From Brucepastera parasyntrophica (GTDB taxonomy: Bacteria; Spirochaetota; Spirochaetia; Treponematales; Treponemataceae): a stretch of 64,000 nt of DNA. A model generated the notes under the pieces. It was not told the origin of the DNA. It ran no database searches and worked only from the letters and a program-made list of their open reading frames with translations. Positions 26,361 through 36,397 of this stretch are shown here, piece by piece (position 1 is the stretch's first letter; the number at the start of each line of letters is the position of its first letter). The DNA is taken from positions 1,482,501 through 1,546,500 of the forward strand of contig NZ_CP084606.1 of NCBI RefSeq assembly GCF_022376835.1. Reading direction: 5' to 3'. A program made the position numbers and the translations under genes.

Positions 26361-27824
26361 CTATTTCCCTTTCTTTTCACGCCTGTCGGCAATCCATACG
26401 GAAACCGAACCGCCGTTTACCGGGAAGGTAGCGTTTCCATCAGCTTCAATTGTGATACTATCCATCCGGTTGCCGGTGCAGTCATAGAATTTTGTTCCGG
26501 CAAATTTCTGTCCCACATACATCCGCTTTGATCCCTCGCTGCCGTCTGTCATGACTACCGCAAGCCCCGAGTCCTTATGTTCATCATCGCCTTCCCTTGT
26601 CCAGCCGATGGTATTCGGATGATCAAAATAGTCGTTCTGCTTTCCGTAGGCGAAATGTTTTCTTGCATGTACCATGGGCGCTATTTTTTTCCTCATCGGT
26701 TTTATCTTGTCATGAGGAATTCCATAATAGTCACCGTAAAATACACAGGGGTATCCGCCTTCCCTTAGAAGTATCAGGGCGTATGCAAGCGGCTTAAACC
26801 ATTCCTGTACCCATGACTGAAGGGCCTGGCCCGGCTGTGTGTCATGATTATCAACAAAGGTAACGGAATTATACGGATTGTCCTGGGTCAGGGTTCCGTC
26901 AAATATTTTTCTCATATCAAAGCTTCCGTTGCTCTGCGAAGCGTTGACAAAATTATAGTGCAGCGGAACATCAAAAAGCGAAAGCGCGCCTTCAGTTGTA
27001 TCTACATAGTTTTTGAGAGCGGCATAGTCAGCGTTCCAGTATTCACCGACAGTAAACAGTTCTTCCTTCTTTTTTTTACGGACTTCTTTCAGCCAGTCAT
27101 GAACAAAGGTAAACTGCATATGCTTAACTGCGTCAAACCTGAATCCGTCTACTCCGGTTTCTTCAATAAACCACAAACCCCAGCGTATCAGTTCTTTCTG
27201 GACATCAGCGTTTTCAAGGTCAATATCAGCTCCCATAAGGTAATCGAAATTTCCTTTTTCCGCATCAACATCACTGCCCCAGTGTTTCCCCTTGAATTTA
27301 TATATGCCCGACTGGTCTTTTTTTTCATCCCAGTCTATACCGGTAAAATGATACCAGTGCCATTCAAAAGCCGAATACCGGCGGTGTCTCCCGGGAAAAG
27401 TAAAATGAGTCCAGGCTACTATTTTTTTTTCGCCGCCTTCTTCTTCATTCCTGTTGTCCGGGTTTACTTCCTTTACTGTTACAGTTTCCGTACTGTCCGC
27501 ACCCATCTTATGGTTGAGTACTACATCAGCATATATCTGCAGGCCGTGACGGTGGGCTTCCCTGATAGCGGCATGCAGCTCTTTTTTTGTGCCGTATTTT
27601 GTTTTGACGGTACCCTTTTGCCGGAATTCGCCCAGGTCGAACAGGTCATAGACGCCGTAGCCGACATCATATTTTCCTGAGCTCCCCTTATATGCGGGAG
27701 GTATCCAGACCCCGGTGAAGCCGTCCCGGGCAAGCTGTTTTGATCTGTCCCTGAGCTGGTTCCAGTGGTGGCCGGGCTTTAAATACCACTCGAAAAACTG
27801 AATCATTGTTCCATTTGTTCCCAT
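26361..27824 (-). CDS. Cytoplasmic alpha-amylase, GH13 subfamily 5
   Basis: A 487-residue glycoside hydrolase with no signal peptide, so intracellular malto-oligosaccharide or glycogen breakdown is expected. All GH13 regions are present: YADVVLNHK (98-106), GFRFDAVKH with nucleophile Asp231, FTVGEYW with acid/base Glu261, and FVDNHDTQ with Asp328. The opening MIQFFEWYLKPGHHW and the size match subfamily 5 (AmyS-like, bacterial liquefying or cytosolic type). Monocistronic, convergent with lysS. Confidence 0.94.
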   Translation of the reverse strand: MGTNGTMIQFFEWYLKPGHHWNQLRDRSKQLARDGFTGVWIPPAYKGSSGKYDVGYGVYDLFDLGEFRQKGTVKTKYGTKKELHAAIREAHRHGLQIYADVVLNHKMGADSTETVTVKEVNPDNRNEEEGGEKKIVAWTHFTFPGRHRRYSAFEWHWYHFTGIDWDEKKDQSGIYKFKGKHWGSDVDAEKGNFDYLMGADIDLENADVQKELIRWGLWFIEETGVDGFRFDAVKHMQFTFVHDWLKEVRKKKKEELFTVGEYWNADYAALKNYVDTTEGALSLFDVPLHYNFVNASQSNGSFDMRKIFDGTLTQDNPYNSVTFVDNHDTQPGQALQSWVQEWFKPLAYALILLREGGYPCVFYGDYYGIPHDKIKPMRKKIAPMVHARKHFAYGKQNDYFDHPNTIGWTREGDDEHKDSGLAVVMTDGSEGSKRMYVGQKFAGTKFYDCTGNRMDSITIEADGNATFPVNGGSVSVWIADRREKKGK

Positions 27825-28106
27825 AAGTTTTCCTTATATAATGTTTTGAAATGGACTGTTCCCTGCAGAAACATATCCGGATAAATTCAAGATAATTCAT
27901 GATGGGCGGGGAGGCAAATTTTATGCTATCTTTTTTGCGTAAACAGACCCGGTAAAGGCGACGGAAATAAAAGAAATAACACAGGACAGTATTTTAAGGT
28001 ATTTATTGGAAAAAAGCAGTTATGTGTGAAAGGAAAGAAGGGAGGTGAAAAGAATGGGCGGGCCTGTAAATATATTTTTATGGAACTGCCGGAAAAATAG
28101 CCGGGA

Positions 28107-29386
28107 TTATTTTTTCCGCTGAAAATAATTCTGAAGAAAAGGCCTGTTTTTTTCAAAATCCCAGCTCAAAATAATAGCGATGAAAAGCATTACCAATTGC
28201 AGAGACTGATTCTGCTGATAAAGCGGAGGGAATAACCCGAGAACTGCGGTGATCAGGTCCGATACAATAATGCAGGACCATAATATACCGAGAACCTTTT
28301 CGGCGCGGCGCATGCCTGCGATAACACAAATGCCAAGCGGCAGTGCGGCAAGAATGAGCGGGTTTATAAACAGCAAATTATAATTGCTCCGGAAATAATC
28401 ATGATTCATGAAAAATGCAACAAAGAACAGGATCAAGCCGGCGCCGCCAAAAAACAGACCGAAAAGGCTCTGTAAAAGTCCCCACAGAACTCTGCCTGGA
28501 AAAGGGTGCTTTTTTCTGAACCGTAAAATAAAAATCATAAAGACCGCAAGGATCGCCCCAGCGGGAACGATCATAACCCACTGGCTGCGCGGGTTATTGA
28601 GAACAGGGGGCCGGTTTTTTGAGGCGTTGAGAAGTTCAACCCCGGATACCAAGCTGCGTTCCGCTCCGAAACTGTCAGTATATGAGAAATCCGAAATAAC
28701 CCGTCCTATTTCTGCGGGCAAAAACATTTCATCCCAAACAGTCAGAGGTTTATCAAGTTCCTTCCCCATCAGAAAAAAAAGGAACCCGTCGGAAAAAGGC
28801 CTGAACCATGTGAACCTCCTCAAATGGTCCCTCAATGAAAACCGGCCTTCAGAATCACCGAAGCGGGCCTTTAACTGCCCGCCGGTACCCATATCAATAA
28901 TATCCCGTATGCTTGTTGCGCAGTTATCCCGGAAGGGATGATATGTATAGTAGCTGTTCTCGGGGAGTACCATAGTGTCGGCATAAGTCAGAATAAGTTC
29001 TTTTTTTCTGGTTCAAGATCAAGCACATAGAGAAGAACATCTCTGTCATCTTCAGCAAACAGATATATATCAGCCTGCGCAGAAGACACGGCGCATCTGT
29101 ACCGTACCTTGTTTCGAACCCAGTCATATAAAAAAGAATCGCTCCGGTATGAAAAAATCCCCCAGTCATATATCCGCGAAAAATCAAGCGAGGTATTCTC
29201 TATAATTAAGGCGGCATGCCCCCACCAGATAAAAATTTCATCACTTGGCCCCGTTACCAGTATCTTGAAAACAAGATCTTCATATAAGTCCTTTTCCGAG
29301 GCCTGCGCAGTTAAGCATATGGAAAAAACCAGTATAACGGATAAAATGGCTGGTTTATAAAACAGAGATCGGAAAGCATGGATCAT
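28107..29386 (-). CDS. DUF4105 (Lnb N-terminal-like) membrane protein (frameshifted)
   Basis: An N-terminal signal peptide (to about residue 30) is followed by the DUF4105 core: IFIWWGHAALIIENTSLDFSR, then after the break YYTYHPFRDNCATSIRDIID, with the His and Cys typical of this papain-like family. Four C-terminal membrane segments follow. The frame is lost at the T7 run 29001-29007; one extra base joins EPEKKELILTYADTMVLPEN and gives about 426 residues. The family is related to lipoprotein N-acyltransferase Lnb. An envelope enzyme role is inferred. Confidence 0.8.
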
Positions 29387-29481
29387 TTTATTCTCCGGTG
29401 TTGTATATATTTTCCCGGCACAGGCAATGTTATTGGCATCATTATAAAAAAAATTACTGGAGCGTAATATCCGCTTTTCAA

Positions 29482-30105
29482 TTATTTTGCATTTCCTAAC
29501 TCAAATATTATTATATCCTTATTGTCGGAAAAACCTTTTAATTCAATTTGATCAAAATGCAGTTTGTTTTTCAGATTGCTTTTTTTTATAAAGCTTTCAA
29601 TATTATCTATCAAATCATGATCTATAATAATTTGTTCATTATTGCCATAACTGCATAATCTTGCGGTAAAATTGATTCTATCGCCTATGTAATCAAAGGA
29701 CATACCCTTAATATTAAAACGTTCCGTTTTTCCGAAAGAAATACCATAGCTGAATTTTATTTTTTTCGGTTCATGGAATTGACTGCTTTCTATGTACTCA
29801 TTGAATGTTTTGTTAAACAATATACATTTTTCCATCAGGTCTTCGAGTGCGGTCCCAAAGGTTTTCGGAGTATACTCTTTTACAGCAAAAAAACCATCGC
29901 CAAGAAATTTAACAACCCTGTTTAATAAAACTTCCTGTTTTGGAGATCCGAAAATAGTATATGCCAATTCATAAATATAGGAAATAAGATCCCGTACTTC
30001 CAATTGATATTTACCGGCCCAATTAGTGAATCCTCGAATGTCTGCAAAAAGATAAAAAGCCTGTCTGGTCTCAAAGCTTTGGATTTTTGGTGATTTATTG
30101 CTCAT
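29482..30105 (-). CDS. Soluble class III nucleotidyl cyclase domain protein
   Basis: A 207-residue stand-alone class III cyclase homology domain: AFYLFADIRGFTNWAGKYQ with the first metal Asp, VVKFLGDGFFAVKE with the second, and DYIGDRINFTARLCSYGNN for the transition-state region. No membrane segment or sensor domain. It is a cytoplasmic, possibly regulated cAMP or cGMP synthase. Base composition becomes AT-rich from here rightward. The start ATG has GGGAC upstream. Confidence 0.85.
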   Translation of the reverse strand: MSNKSPKIQSFETRQAFYLFADIRGFTNWAGKYQLEVRDLISYIYELAYTIFGSPKQEVLLNRVVKFLGDGFFAVKEYTPKTFGTALEDLMEKCILFNKTFNEYIESSQFHEPKKIKFSYGISFGKTERFNIKGMSFDYIGDRINFTARLCSYGNNEQIIIDHDLIDNIESFIKKSNLKNKLHFDQIELKGFSDNKDIIIFELGNAK

Positions 30106-30150
30106 AATGTCCCTTTATAGTTTTCATTTTGCCTTACACAGATGTTTTTT

Positions 30151-30629
30151 TTATTGCATGTGAAATACATAACCGACTCCCGGATATATTTTTTCATCAA
30201 GATCAAAATCTTTTCTTTCTTTAATTATGCCGCCATTCTTTTGATAAAAACCATTATTCGGCAATCCTTCTATTGTCCAGATTATCATAGTTCGGCATTC
30301 TTTTTTTTATAAAATAATTTCATATGCTCCAGCAATTCCTTTCCTATACCTTTCCCCTGCTGTTCAACAGCTACATATAACGCCAATATTTCGCAGTCAT
30401 ATTTTTCATTATTCAGACTTCCAATAACAAATCCTTTTACGATATTCTGTTTTTCATATACAAAAATATCTTCCTTACCCATACTGTTTATGAATTTTTC
30501 TTTTTGTTTTTCTACGTTTCTTTTTTCCAGAAATTCATCAGCCACAATCCCTTTGTAAGATATTTTCCATGCATTTACATTTATTTCCGTGATAGTCTGA
30601 ATATCGTTATAATGAGCTTTTCGTATCAT
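30151..30629 (-). CDS. GNAT-family N-acetyltransferase (frameshifted)
   Basis: The protein opens MIRKAHYNDIQTITEINVNA, and the acetyl-CoA loop is VEQQGKGIGKELLEHM (Q/RxxGxG/A). The frame is lost at the T8 run 30301-30308; with one base added the C-terminus reads RTMIIWTIEGLPNNGFYQKN and ends in YPGVGYVFHMQ at 30151, the standard GNAT ending. About 159 residues. Substrate unknown. ATG 30629 is preferred to the in-frame ATG at 30662 because it begins the family pattern. Confidence 0.8.
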
Positions 30630-30793
30630 ATTCCCTGCAAGTAATTTAAAACTGATCCGCAATTTTTGTATATGACCATTTTTTCTACGCTGCTTTTTTT
30701 ATTATTGTTTTAAATGCGGATATATGCTTTTTTATTTATTTTATTTATTTTATTTAATAACAGCTTCTATCCAATTATTATCAAAATGATCTT

Positions 30794-31042
30794 TTATAAT
30801 AATTCCGTCATAATCTTTTTCAGGATTTTCAGCTGATTACAGGTTTGTACTGATGTAATGTGAATTTGCTGATAATGAAATGCTTCCAGCTTCTTTTCAA
30901 GTTCCTTATGCTCATTGCATCCAATTATTTTGTATACAGCAGACAGGTTATATTTCGAAAACGCCAAGTCACAATAACGGATTTTGTCTTCTATATGTAT
31001 TTTGCACGAATAAATGGAATTATCGGTTATATCCATTCCCAT
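30794..31042 (-). CDS. Small hypothetical protein
   Basis: An 82-residue frame, MGMDITDNSIYSCKIHIEDK to KILKKIMTELL, of balanced composition but without a strong ribosome binding site. I recognise no family; it may be a gene remnant. It sits between two acetyltransferase genes; the flanks (30663-30793, 31043-31148) show nothing. Confidence 0.35.
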   Translation of the reverse strand: MGMDITDNSIYSCKIHIEDKIRYCDLAFSKYNLSAVYKIIGCNEHKELEKKLEAFHYQQIHITSVQTCNQLKILKKIMTELL

Positions 31043-31148
31043 ATTTCGGCGTAACCAGCAGCAGAGTACAGTGTATAGTACCTAAACAGAAACTGTCCGA
31101 GAATAATGTTTTTTATTCACTTACTCAATTTTTTATTTCCGGAAAAAG

Positions 31149-32366
31149 TTAAAAATAATCAGAAATATTGGGTTTTTCTCTGGGGATAATCTGCTCCAGC
31201 AATGCTATTGTTTCGTTATCAGTTTTGATCCGTTCCATAGTATAAAGATATTCCGGCCGCTTATACCCAAGGAGCAAGGTGGTGAGAGTTCCAATACCAA
31301 GAGACACTGTTTTCCCTGCACCTTCCTTGCGTGTAACTGAAACAGCGCCGGAATCAAATCGGACTGTAAATACACGATTATTCCATTCCAGGAAATCATC
31401 TTTAACAATAAATGAAATTGTTTCACTCAGATTTCCCGTGATAAAATGATATTGCTCCAGAAATTTTTCAACATCAATAATTCGCCCCATAATATAGGGA
31501 CGGATGGTTTCCTTAATATCGCTGTCTTCCAGCCAGAAAGCGATTGATTCACCGGAATAATTGTTGCCTTCTACAGTGTCAACCATGGAATCATGAGCGC
31601 CGATATACTTCCACAGGCCCTTCCATGCTTCGACATCCAGGTACACTATTTCCTTAATATGCATAATATCGTCTTTGAGCATATAAACCATATAACCTGT
31701 CGGACGGGAGTCTGCAGTATAATATACAGCAATTTCAGTATCATCCGTATCCCATCGCCAGTATTCTTCCCAGGCCAGATCATTTCGTAATATGCTTCCG
31801 TGTGTTTTCAAGGCAAAATTCCGATAGAGTTTCATAAAATCAGAACTGTCTTCTGCAACCCTCCGTACATAACCGGGCGCGGAGATATTTTTTGGCAGTT
31901 GGGTATCCTTAATATGAAAAGTCATTTTATCGGAAATTATCTCCCAGCCTTTGTGCCTGTAAAGCGGAATTGAATACGGATAAAGCAGGGAAATGCTCTG
32001 GCCCCGCTCTTTCATTTCTTCGAGGCTTCGCTTCATTAAACGGGACATAAATCCCATTCCTGTATATTCAGGATAAGTAGCGACACTGGTTATAAATCCC
32101 ATATCAAGGATATTCCCATGGATGTTCATTTTTAAGGGATAAACAGCAAATTGAGAAACGAGTTTATCTCCATCAAAAAAACCCAGCACCTGGGCTTTCT
32201 CCAGAACCGGAAACTTTGATTGCAGGATATCATTGTTATCCCAGCCATAATCGAGAAGCGTTTTTTCAGTAACCTGAAAAGCGTAACGCAAAAGTCCATC
32301 ATACTGTTCCAGATCTTCAGGTCCGAGTTTCCGTATATGCATATTTTGTAAAGTATTTTTTGACAT
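31149..32366 (-). CDS. Eis-like GNAT acetyltransferase with SCP2-like C-terminal domain
   Basis: A 405-residue protein. N-terminal GNAT domain: RKLGPEDLEQYDGLLRYAFQ, then the acetyl-CoA loop YTGMGFMSRLMKRSLEEMKE; a second GNAT-like domain and a sterol-carrier-like C-terminal domain (about 300-405; FTVRFDSGAVSVTRKEGAGK) complete the Eis/YokD arrangement. Relatives acetylate aminoglycosides or other amines, with the free C-terminal carboxylate used in catalysis. Strong AGGAGGTG site. Substrate is unknown; resistance cannot be claimed from sequence. Confidence 0.88.
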   Translation of the reverse strand: MSKNTLQNMHIRKLGPEDLEQYDGLLRYAFQVTEKTLLDYGWDNNDILQSKFPVLEKAQVLGFFDGDKLVSQFAVYPLKMNIHGNILDMGFITSVATYPEYTGMGFMSRLMKRSLEEMKERGQSISLLYPYSIPLYRHKGWEIISDKMTFHIKDTQLPKNISAPGYVRRVAEDSSDFMKLYRNFALKTHGSILRNDLAWEEYWRWDTDDTEIAVYYTADSRPTGYMVYMLKDDIMHIKEIVYLDVEAWKGLWKYIGAHDSMVDTVEGNNYSGESIAFWLEDSDIKETIRPYIMGRIIDVEKFLEQYHFITGNLSETISFIVKDDFLEWNNRVFTVRFDSGAVSVTRKEGAGKTVSLGIGTLTTLLLGYKRPEYLYTMERIKTDNETIALLEQIIPREKPNISDYF

Positions 32367-32477
32367 AGTACACCTCCTGCTATTGCAAAAAAAATATTGA
32401 GCTGTTTGAAAAGAACGGTTTTGAAAAAACTGATGTTTTATAGGCGCGGTTCACTGTATAGTCTGCTGTTACTTTTA

Positions 32478-33164
32478 TCATTCCGTAGCGGACGTCTTTA
32501 CTTTTACAACAAACCATGGCACCGGTTCACAGCCTATTTCCTGATTGTTTAAGGCTTTTAAAACAGGATCCCAATCAGAACATTCATCAAATAGCCCATA
32601 TTCATTTATTCTGATCCCGAACTTATTTGATAATTCTTCCTCAATACTGTGGCAATGAAAACTGTGAAAGTCTCCGCTTATTTCCATGCCTATCAGATCG
32701 TATCCGAGTAATAGTTCATCATTGTTTTCTTTTATTTTTTTATCCAGTATCTGATAAATACCTATTTCATTTTCACTTTTATTCTTTGGCTTGAAGTATT
32801 TTATTAACCGATTAGTTTCGTTTTCATCAAAGTAAATAGAAAATCTTTTTACTTCACTAAATGAATCAAAAAAAAAATTAAAATCTTCCGCATATTCTTT
32901 TCTGAGAAATACATCCGGCCATCTTATGCTGTTTGTATAATTATCCTCAACCCATTTTTCAATCATCTTTGAATTTTTATTATTACGACCATATTTTACG
33001 GCATAATTATTATCCTGTTCATCCAAATAAAAAATCCCTGAAAATAATTTAACAAGATTTTTATTAATGCAATGACTGCATGAACAAATCAATTTGTTTT
33101 TATAGTTTTCATATTCCTGCGGAACCAATGCCATAACATAATAACCGCCTAAATAATATTCCAT
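32478..33164 (-). CDS. Hypothetical protein downstream of the beta-lactamase
   Basis: A 228-residue soluble protein without signal peptide. A CxCxxC (CSCSHC, about residues 28-33) lies near the N-terminus and there are many acidic residues; the end includes EPVPWFVVKVKTSATE. I recognise no family; its small acidic form resembles polymorphic-toxin immunity proteins, but there is no toxin gene beside it. It begins 15 bases after the beta-lactamase stop with AAGGAAA, so the two form an operon. Confidence 0.65.
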   Translation of the reverse strand: MEYYLGGYYVMALVPQEYENYKNKLICSCSHCINKNLVKLFSGIFYLDEQDNNYAVKYGRNNKNSKMIEKWVEDNYTNSIRWPDVFLRKEYAEDFNFFFDSFSEVKRFSIYFDENETNRLIKYFKPKNKSENEIGIYQILDKKIKENNDELLLGYDLIGMEISGDFHSFHCHSIEEELSNKFGIRINEYGLFDECSDWDPVLKALNNQEIGCEPVPWFVVKVKTSATE

Positions 33165-33179
33165 TTCCTTTTCCGGTTT

Positions 33180-34076
33180 TTATTTTTCCCGCTGAACACA
33201 ATAATCCCAGGCTAATTTTGAAACATCCGATATTATTTTCTCGTTTACGGCATTATTTTCTTTCGAGTCAGAAACAAAAACACTTATCGTAAAATGTTTT
33301 CCATTTGGTAAAACCACAATTCCAATATCATTGATCGCGGCTGTTACGCCGTCTTTACTCGTGCCGGATGTTCCCGTTTTATGGGCGACTACAGTTCCTT
33401 TTGGGAGCTGTCCCTTAATCCGGTTTCCGCCTGTGGATGTTTCCGCCATTATTGTCCATAGAAAATTATAACTTTCTTTTGTTAGTAATTTTCCCGAATA
33501 AAAAATTTCCAGTAAACCTATAGCGGCAAGAGGCGTTGTCCAATTTTTAAATTGGGCATCCCAGTCAAGGTGCATTTCTTCCTCGTTAACCTGAATCGCA
33601 ACATCGGAAACTCCTATAGAATGAATATAATCATTCACCGTTTTTGTGCCGCCAATCAGCCTTAATAAAATATCGCAGCCATTGTTATCACTGTCCGCAA
33701 CTGTATATTTTATTATCTCAGATAATTTCACTTTACAATTGCCGTTTGGATATTTGTCACGGATAGGACTCCATGTATCAGGCAGAAGCTGTTCTTTGGG
33801 AATAAATATTTTCTGATTTAATTTCAAATTGCCTTTATCAACTTCGTTCAATACAGCTAAGGCTATGTGAAATTTAAAAACACTCTGCATAGGGAAATGC
33901 GCATTTCCGTTAATGTTCAAAATATCCTTGCTTTCCTCTCCATAAATCGCAATCCCGACAGTTGCCTTTTTGCCGGAAAGAATCTGTTCAATATTTTTCT
34001 GTAAATTCTCTGTCTGCGCAAAAACTGAAGATGTAATCAATAATAGTAAAATATACATTGTAAACTTTGTTTTCAT
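33180..34076 (-). CDS. Class A beta-lactamase (PER/VEB/CfxA-like subclass)
   Basis: A 298-residue exported serine beta-lactamase that hydrolyses beta-lactams in the periplasm. Signal peptide 1-20 (ITSSVFAQ). Catalytic S65-V-F-K68 in PMQSVFKFHIALAVL, S129-D-N131, the omega-loop Glu in NEEEMHLDW, and K233-T-G235 in HKTGTSG are all intact. The PMQSVFKxH form and the long loop around WSPIRDKYPNGN are typical of subclass A2 (PER, VEB, CfxA, CblA). Start follows GGGGAG. Spectrum cannot be predicted. It lies in the AT-rich, cassette-like 30-37 kb segment and shares an operon with the hypothetical gene downstream. Confidence 0.93.
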   Translation of the reverse strand: MKTKFTMYILLLLITSSVFAQTENLQKNIEQILSGKKATVGIAIYGEESKDILNINGNAHFPMQSVFKFHIALAVLNEVDKGNLKLNQKIFIPKEQLLPDTWSPIRDKYPNGNCKVKLSEIIKYTVADSDNNGCDILLRLIGGTKTVNDYIHSIGVSDVAIQVNEEEMHLDWDAQFKNWTTPLAAIGLLEIFYSGKLLTKESYNFLWTIMAETSTGGNRIKGQLPKGTVVAHKTGTSGTSKDGVTAAINDIGIVVLPNGKHFTISVFVSDSKENNAVNEKIISDVSKLAWDYCVQREK

Positions 34077-34217
34077 CTTTTCTCCCCGATTAAAAAAATA
34101 ATCCCGAATGGTATTCTGTTTAAAACTAATTTATACTGATAATATCACTATTCATTAATAACGCCAACTGATCTGTTTTTTCTTGTTGAGTTTATTTAAG
34201 CAGAATTAATTTTTAAA

Positions 34218-34246
34218 ATACTGGCAAAAAATAAATTTGCCAGTAT
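34218..34246 (-). terminator. Hairpin downstream of GNAT gene
   Basis: ATACTGGCAAA (34218-34228) and TTTGCCAGTAT (34236-34246), 11-base perfect arms around a 7-base loop; it lies between the GNAT stop at 34290 and the beta-lactamase start and may terminate the GNAT transcript. The rest of 34077-34289 holds the beta-lactamase leader. Confidence 0.6.
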
Positions 34247-34289
34247 GTATGTTTTTTGCGGTTTTTTACTTTACTAATTCTTCACCGAT

Positions 34290-35228
34290 TTATACTGATG
34301 ACCAAAACCAAAAGGAATGTTCTTCTTTTGGTTCAAACCCCAAATCCCAATAAAATGGCTGATCACCGCCTATTATTTGAGTACACCCGTATTTACGTGT
34401 CCGGTTGATGCCTTCTATTAACAAGGCCTTACCTAATCCCATTCGCCTATACCACCAAACTGTTCCAAGAGGTTCTAAGATTGCTGTTTTGGATCTTTCG
34501 CTGACCCAGAAATTTGCAAGCCCGGCGGGTTGTCCTTCTGAGTCAAACAGAATTAAGTCAAGATCAGGCCGGTAATCTGGCATTGTGCGCAATTTGGCAA
34601 ATCCTTTTTCACAGCCATCATTACCTTGATAATATCTGAAAGAATGGTTGTGTGCCAAAGCTGTATAAAATGGGGAGACTGTCCGGGCGTCTCTGATTGT
34701 AAAGCCATCCGGTAAAACAGGTGTTTCAGGCTCCGCTGGATAGGATTTAATCATTATGCGGGAACGGTCATCAGTTTTTTTGTAGCCGCGTTTGGATAAA
34801 AAAGCGGATAAAATCAAATCATCTTTCGGAACGCACAGTTTGTAATTATTGCTCTTATGATCATCTGATACTTTGCTGGCGAAATGTTCAGCAAAATCGC
34901 ACATTCGTCCGATTAAATCGTCTGTCTTGACATCATCGGAGCGGAAGAGAAAAAATGCTTCTCCCCAGCGAGTAGCTCCCTCCGTTAAAACCAATGAGAC
35001 AATACCGGACTGATCTTCCCACAAGCCGCATGTACGCTCAAATCCTCCTTCTAATCCATTATCAACAAAAGGAATATGCAGACTGAGGCAAAACTGAAAG
35101 CGGACTCTTTCGTAGGGAAGATAATCATTTTGTTCTTTGTTTCTCAGAAATTGATATATACGGCCAAAATCGGCGGATGTATAAAACGAAAATGCAGGTT
35201 TTTTGCTGTTTTCCTTATTAACAGACAT
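34290..35228 (-). CDS. GNAT-family N-acetyltransferase
   Basis: A 312-residue protein with a tandem GNAT layout. The second, better preserved domain has LEPLGTVWWYRRMGLGKALLI as strand plus acetyl-CoA loop (RRMGLGKAL) and CTQIIGGDQPFYWDLGFEPK. The start at 35228 has AAGGAGC 5 bases upstream; a longer ATG at 35258 lacks one. Substrate unknown. All genes in this segment run on the minus strand with modest spacers, but a hairpin separates this one from the beta-lactamase. Confidence 0.85.
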   Translation of the reverse strand: MSVNKENSKKPAFSFYTSADFGRIYQFLRNKEQNDYLPYERVRFQFCLSLHIPFVDNGLEGGFERTCGLWEDQSGIVSLVLTEGATRWGEAFFLFRSDDVKTDDLIGRMCDFAEHFASKVSDDHKSNNYKLCVPKDDLILSAFLSKRGYKKTDDRSRIMIKSYPAEPETPVLPDGFTIRDARTVSPFYTALAHNHSFRYYQGNDGCEKGFAKLRTMPDYRPDLDLILFDSEGQPAGLANFWVSERSKTAILEPLGTVWWYRRMGLGKALLIEGINRTRKYGCTQIIGGDQPFYWDLGFEPKEEHSFWFWSSV

Positions 35229-35579
35229 ATTTGCTCCTTGGTAAAGTAGAATCTTCAAATAAATATATACTTCTCACATTTGCAATAAATACACTTTGTG
35301 AGGAAGTCATGGTATCCCTTAAAAATAATTATGGGGAATATTAGTACAGGGATTTATTAGAAAGATTTTACTGCTCCATTTTGTCTGTTCGCAACCTCTT
35401 TTTTGAGATTACATTATTTTTCTTATTATATCAATACGTCATAATGCCTGGATGGATGCGGGACATTATTAAGGGTTCATATTTTTATTTTGCCTGATGC
35501 CACTGTACGCAACAGCTTGCCTGCCCGAATAAAGACAAAAGCCGGCAAGCTGCGGGAAAAGCGACATACACCAATTATT
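35229..35579. other. Intergenic region with a possible attC relic
   Basis: There is no gene here. Around 35500-35570 the strand reads GCCTGCCCGAATAAAGAC, then AAAGCCGGCAAGCTG, close to the inner part of the attC at 47027-47183 (GGCAACCCGAATAAGG and AGAGCCGGCAAAGTG). The outer boxes are gone. This could be a degraded cassette site; chance similarity is possible. Confidence 0.35.
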
Positions 35580-36350
35580 CTATTTATATTTTTTTCCAAT
35601 ATAAAACACATATCCATAATACTGTTTATATTTTGAATACAACTCTTCTTCATACCTCATAGAGGATACAAGAGCTTCCGCAGTTTTGTCTCCTTCATGT
35701 GCTTTCAAAAATTCCTCTTGGTGCATTTTCTGCGGAATAAAATAATTATCTATCCAACAGGTTTCAGGCAGCGTAAATGCGGCAACAGGAATATAACCTG
35801 CTTTTTGCATTTTCAAAATATTATGTCCTATTGTGCCAATTTCAGGAACAGCATCAATCCACCACTTTTCAATTTCAGTCGGACGCTCATCGGTAAACCA
35901 TGACTCATAGGTTACGGCAACATAACCGCCTGTTTTGAGAAAGCCCTTCCAGTAATTCAGACCTTTTTCAAAACCGATATTGGCAATAGCGCCCTCGGAC
36001 CATATAAGATCAAGTTCGTCATTCCGGAACGGTAAACTATCCATTGAACCGACAATACCTTTTACCCTGTTATGCAAACCGAGTTTTCCGGCAGCTGCGT
36101 TCAGTCTATCAATCGAACCCGGGTAAAGGTCGAGGGCAGCAATAGTTCCTTCCGTATTTTGCGCAAGAACCATGGTCTGACTGCCCGAGCCGCAGCCTAA
36201 ATCGGCTATTTTTGATTCCTTTGACAGATTGCTGATAAAACTTAACGCCCTTATGGTTTCTTCGGGACAACCCGGACCCTGCCGTTCCATCCCTGCAAAA
36301 TATTCATTGATGAGGGTAAAATCAAATTCGTGCGCAGCCTCTTCTTCCAT
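35580..36350 (-). CDS. SAM-dependent methyltransferase, class I
   Basis: A 256-residue soluble Rossmann-fold enzyme. Motif I is SKIADLGCGSGSQTMVLAQN (about residues 45-64), followed by IAALDLYPGSIDRLNAAAGK as the acidic ribose-binding motif and LDLIWSEGAIANIGFEKGLN as motif IV. The arrangement suits small-molecule methyltransferases of the UbiE/COQ5-like group; substrate unknown. Lone gene with its own leader. Confidence 0.88.
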   Translation of the reverse strand: MEEEAAHEFDFTLINEYFAGMERQGPGCPEETIRALSFISNLSKESKIADLGCGSGSQTMVLAQNTEGTIAALDLYPGSIDRLNAAAGKLGLHNRVKGIVGSMDSLPFRNDELDLIWSEGAIANIGFEKGLNYWKGFLKTGGYVAVTYESWFTDERPTEIEKWWIDAVPEIGTIGHNILKMQKAGYIPVAAFTLPETCWIDNYFIPQKMHQEEFLKAHEGDKTAEALVSSMRYEEELYSKYKQYYGYVFYIGKKYK

Positions 36351-36397
36351 TTCAACTCCTTCTATTTCAGTTTGGTTTGCTTTTCTTTTTTCAGTTT

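Noticed and set aside
26844..27680. Plus-strand 278-residue frame
   Set aside because: Antisense shadow of the alpha-amylase gene, whose catalytic motifs are complete.
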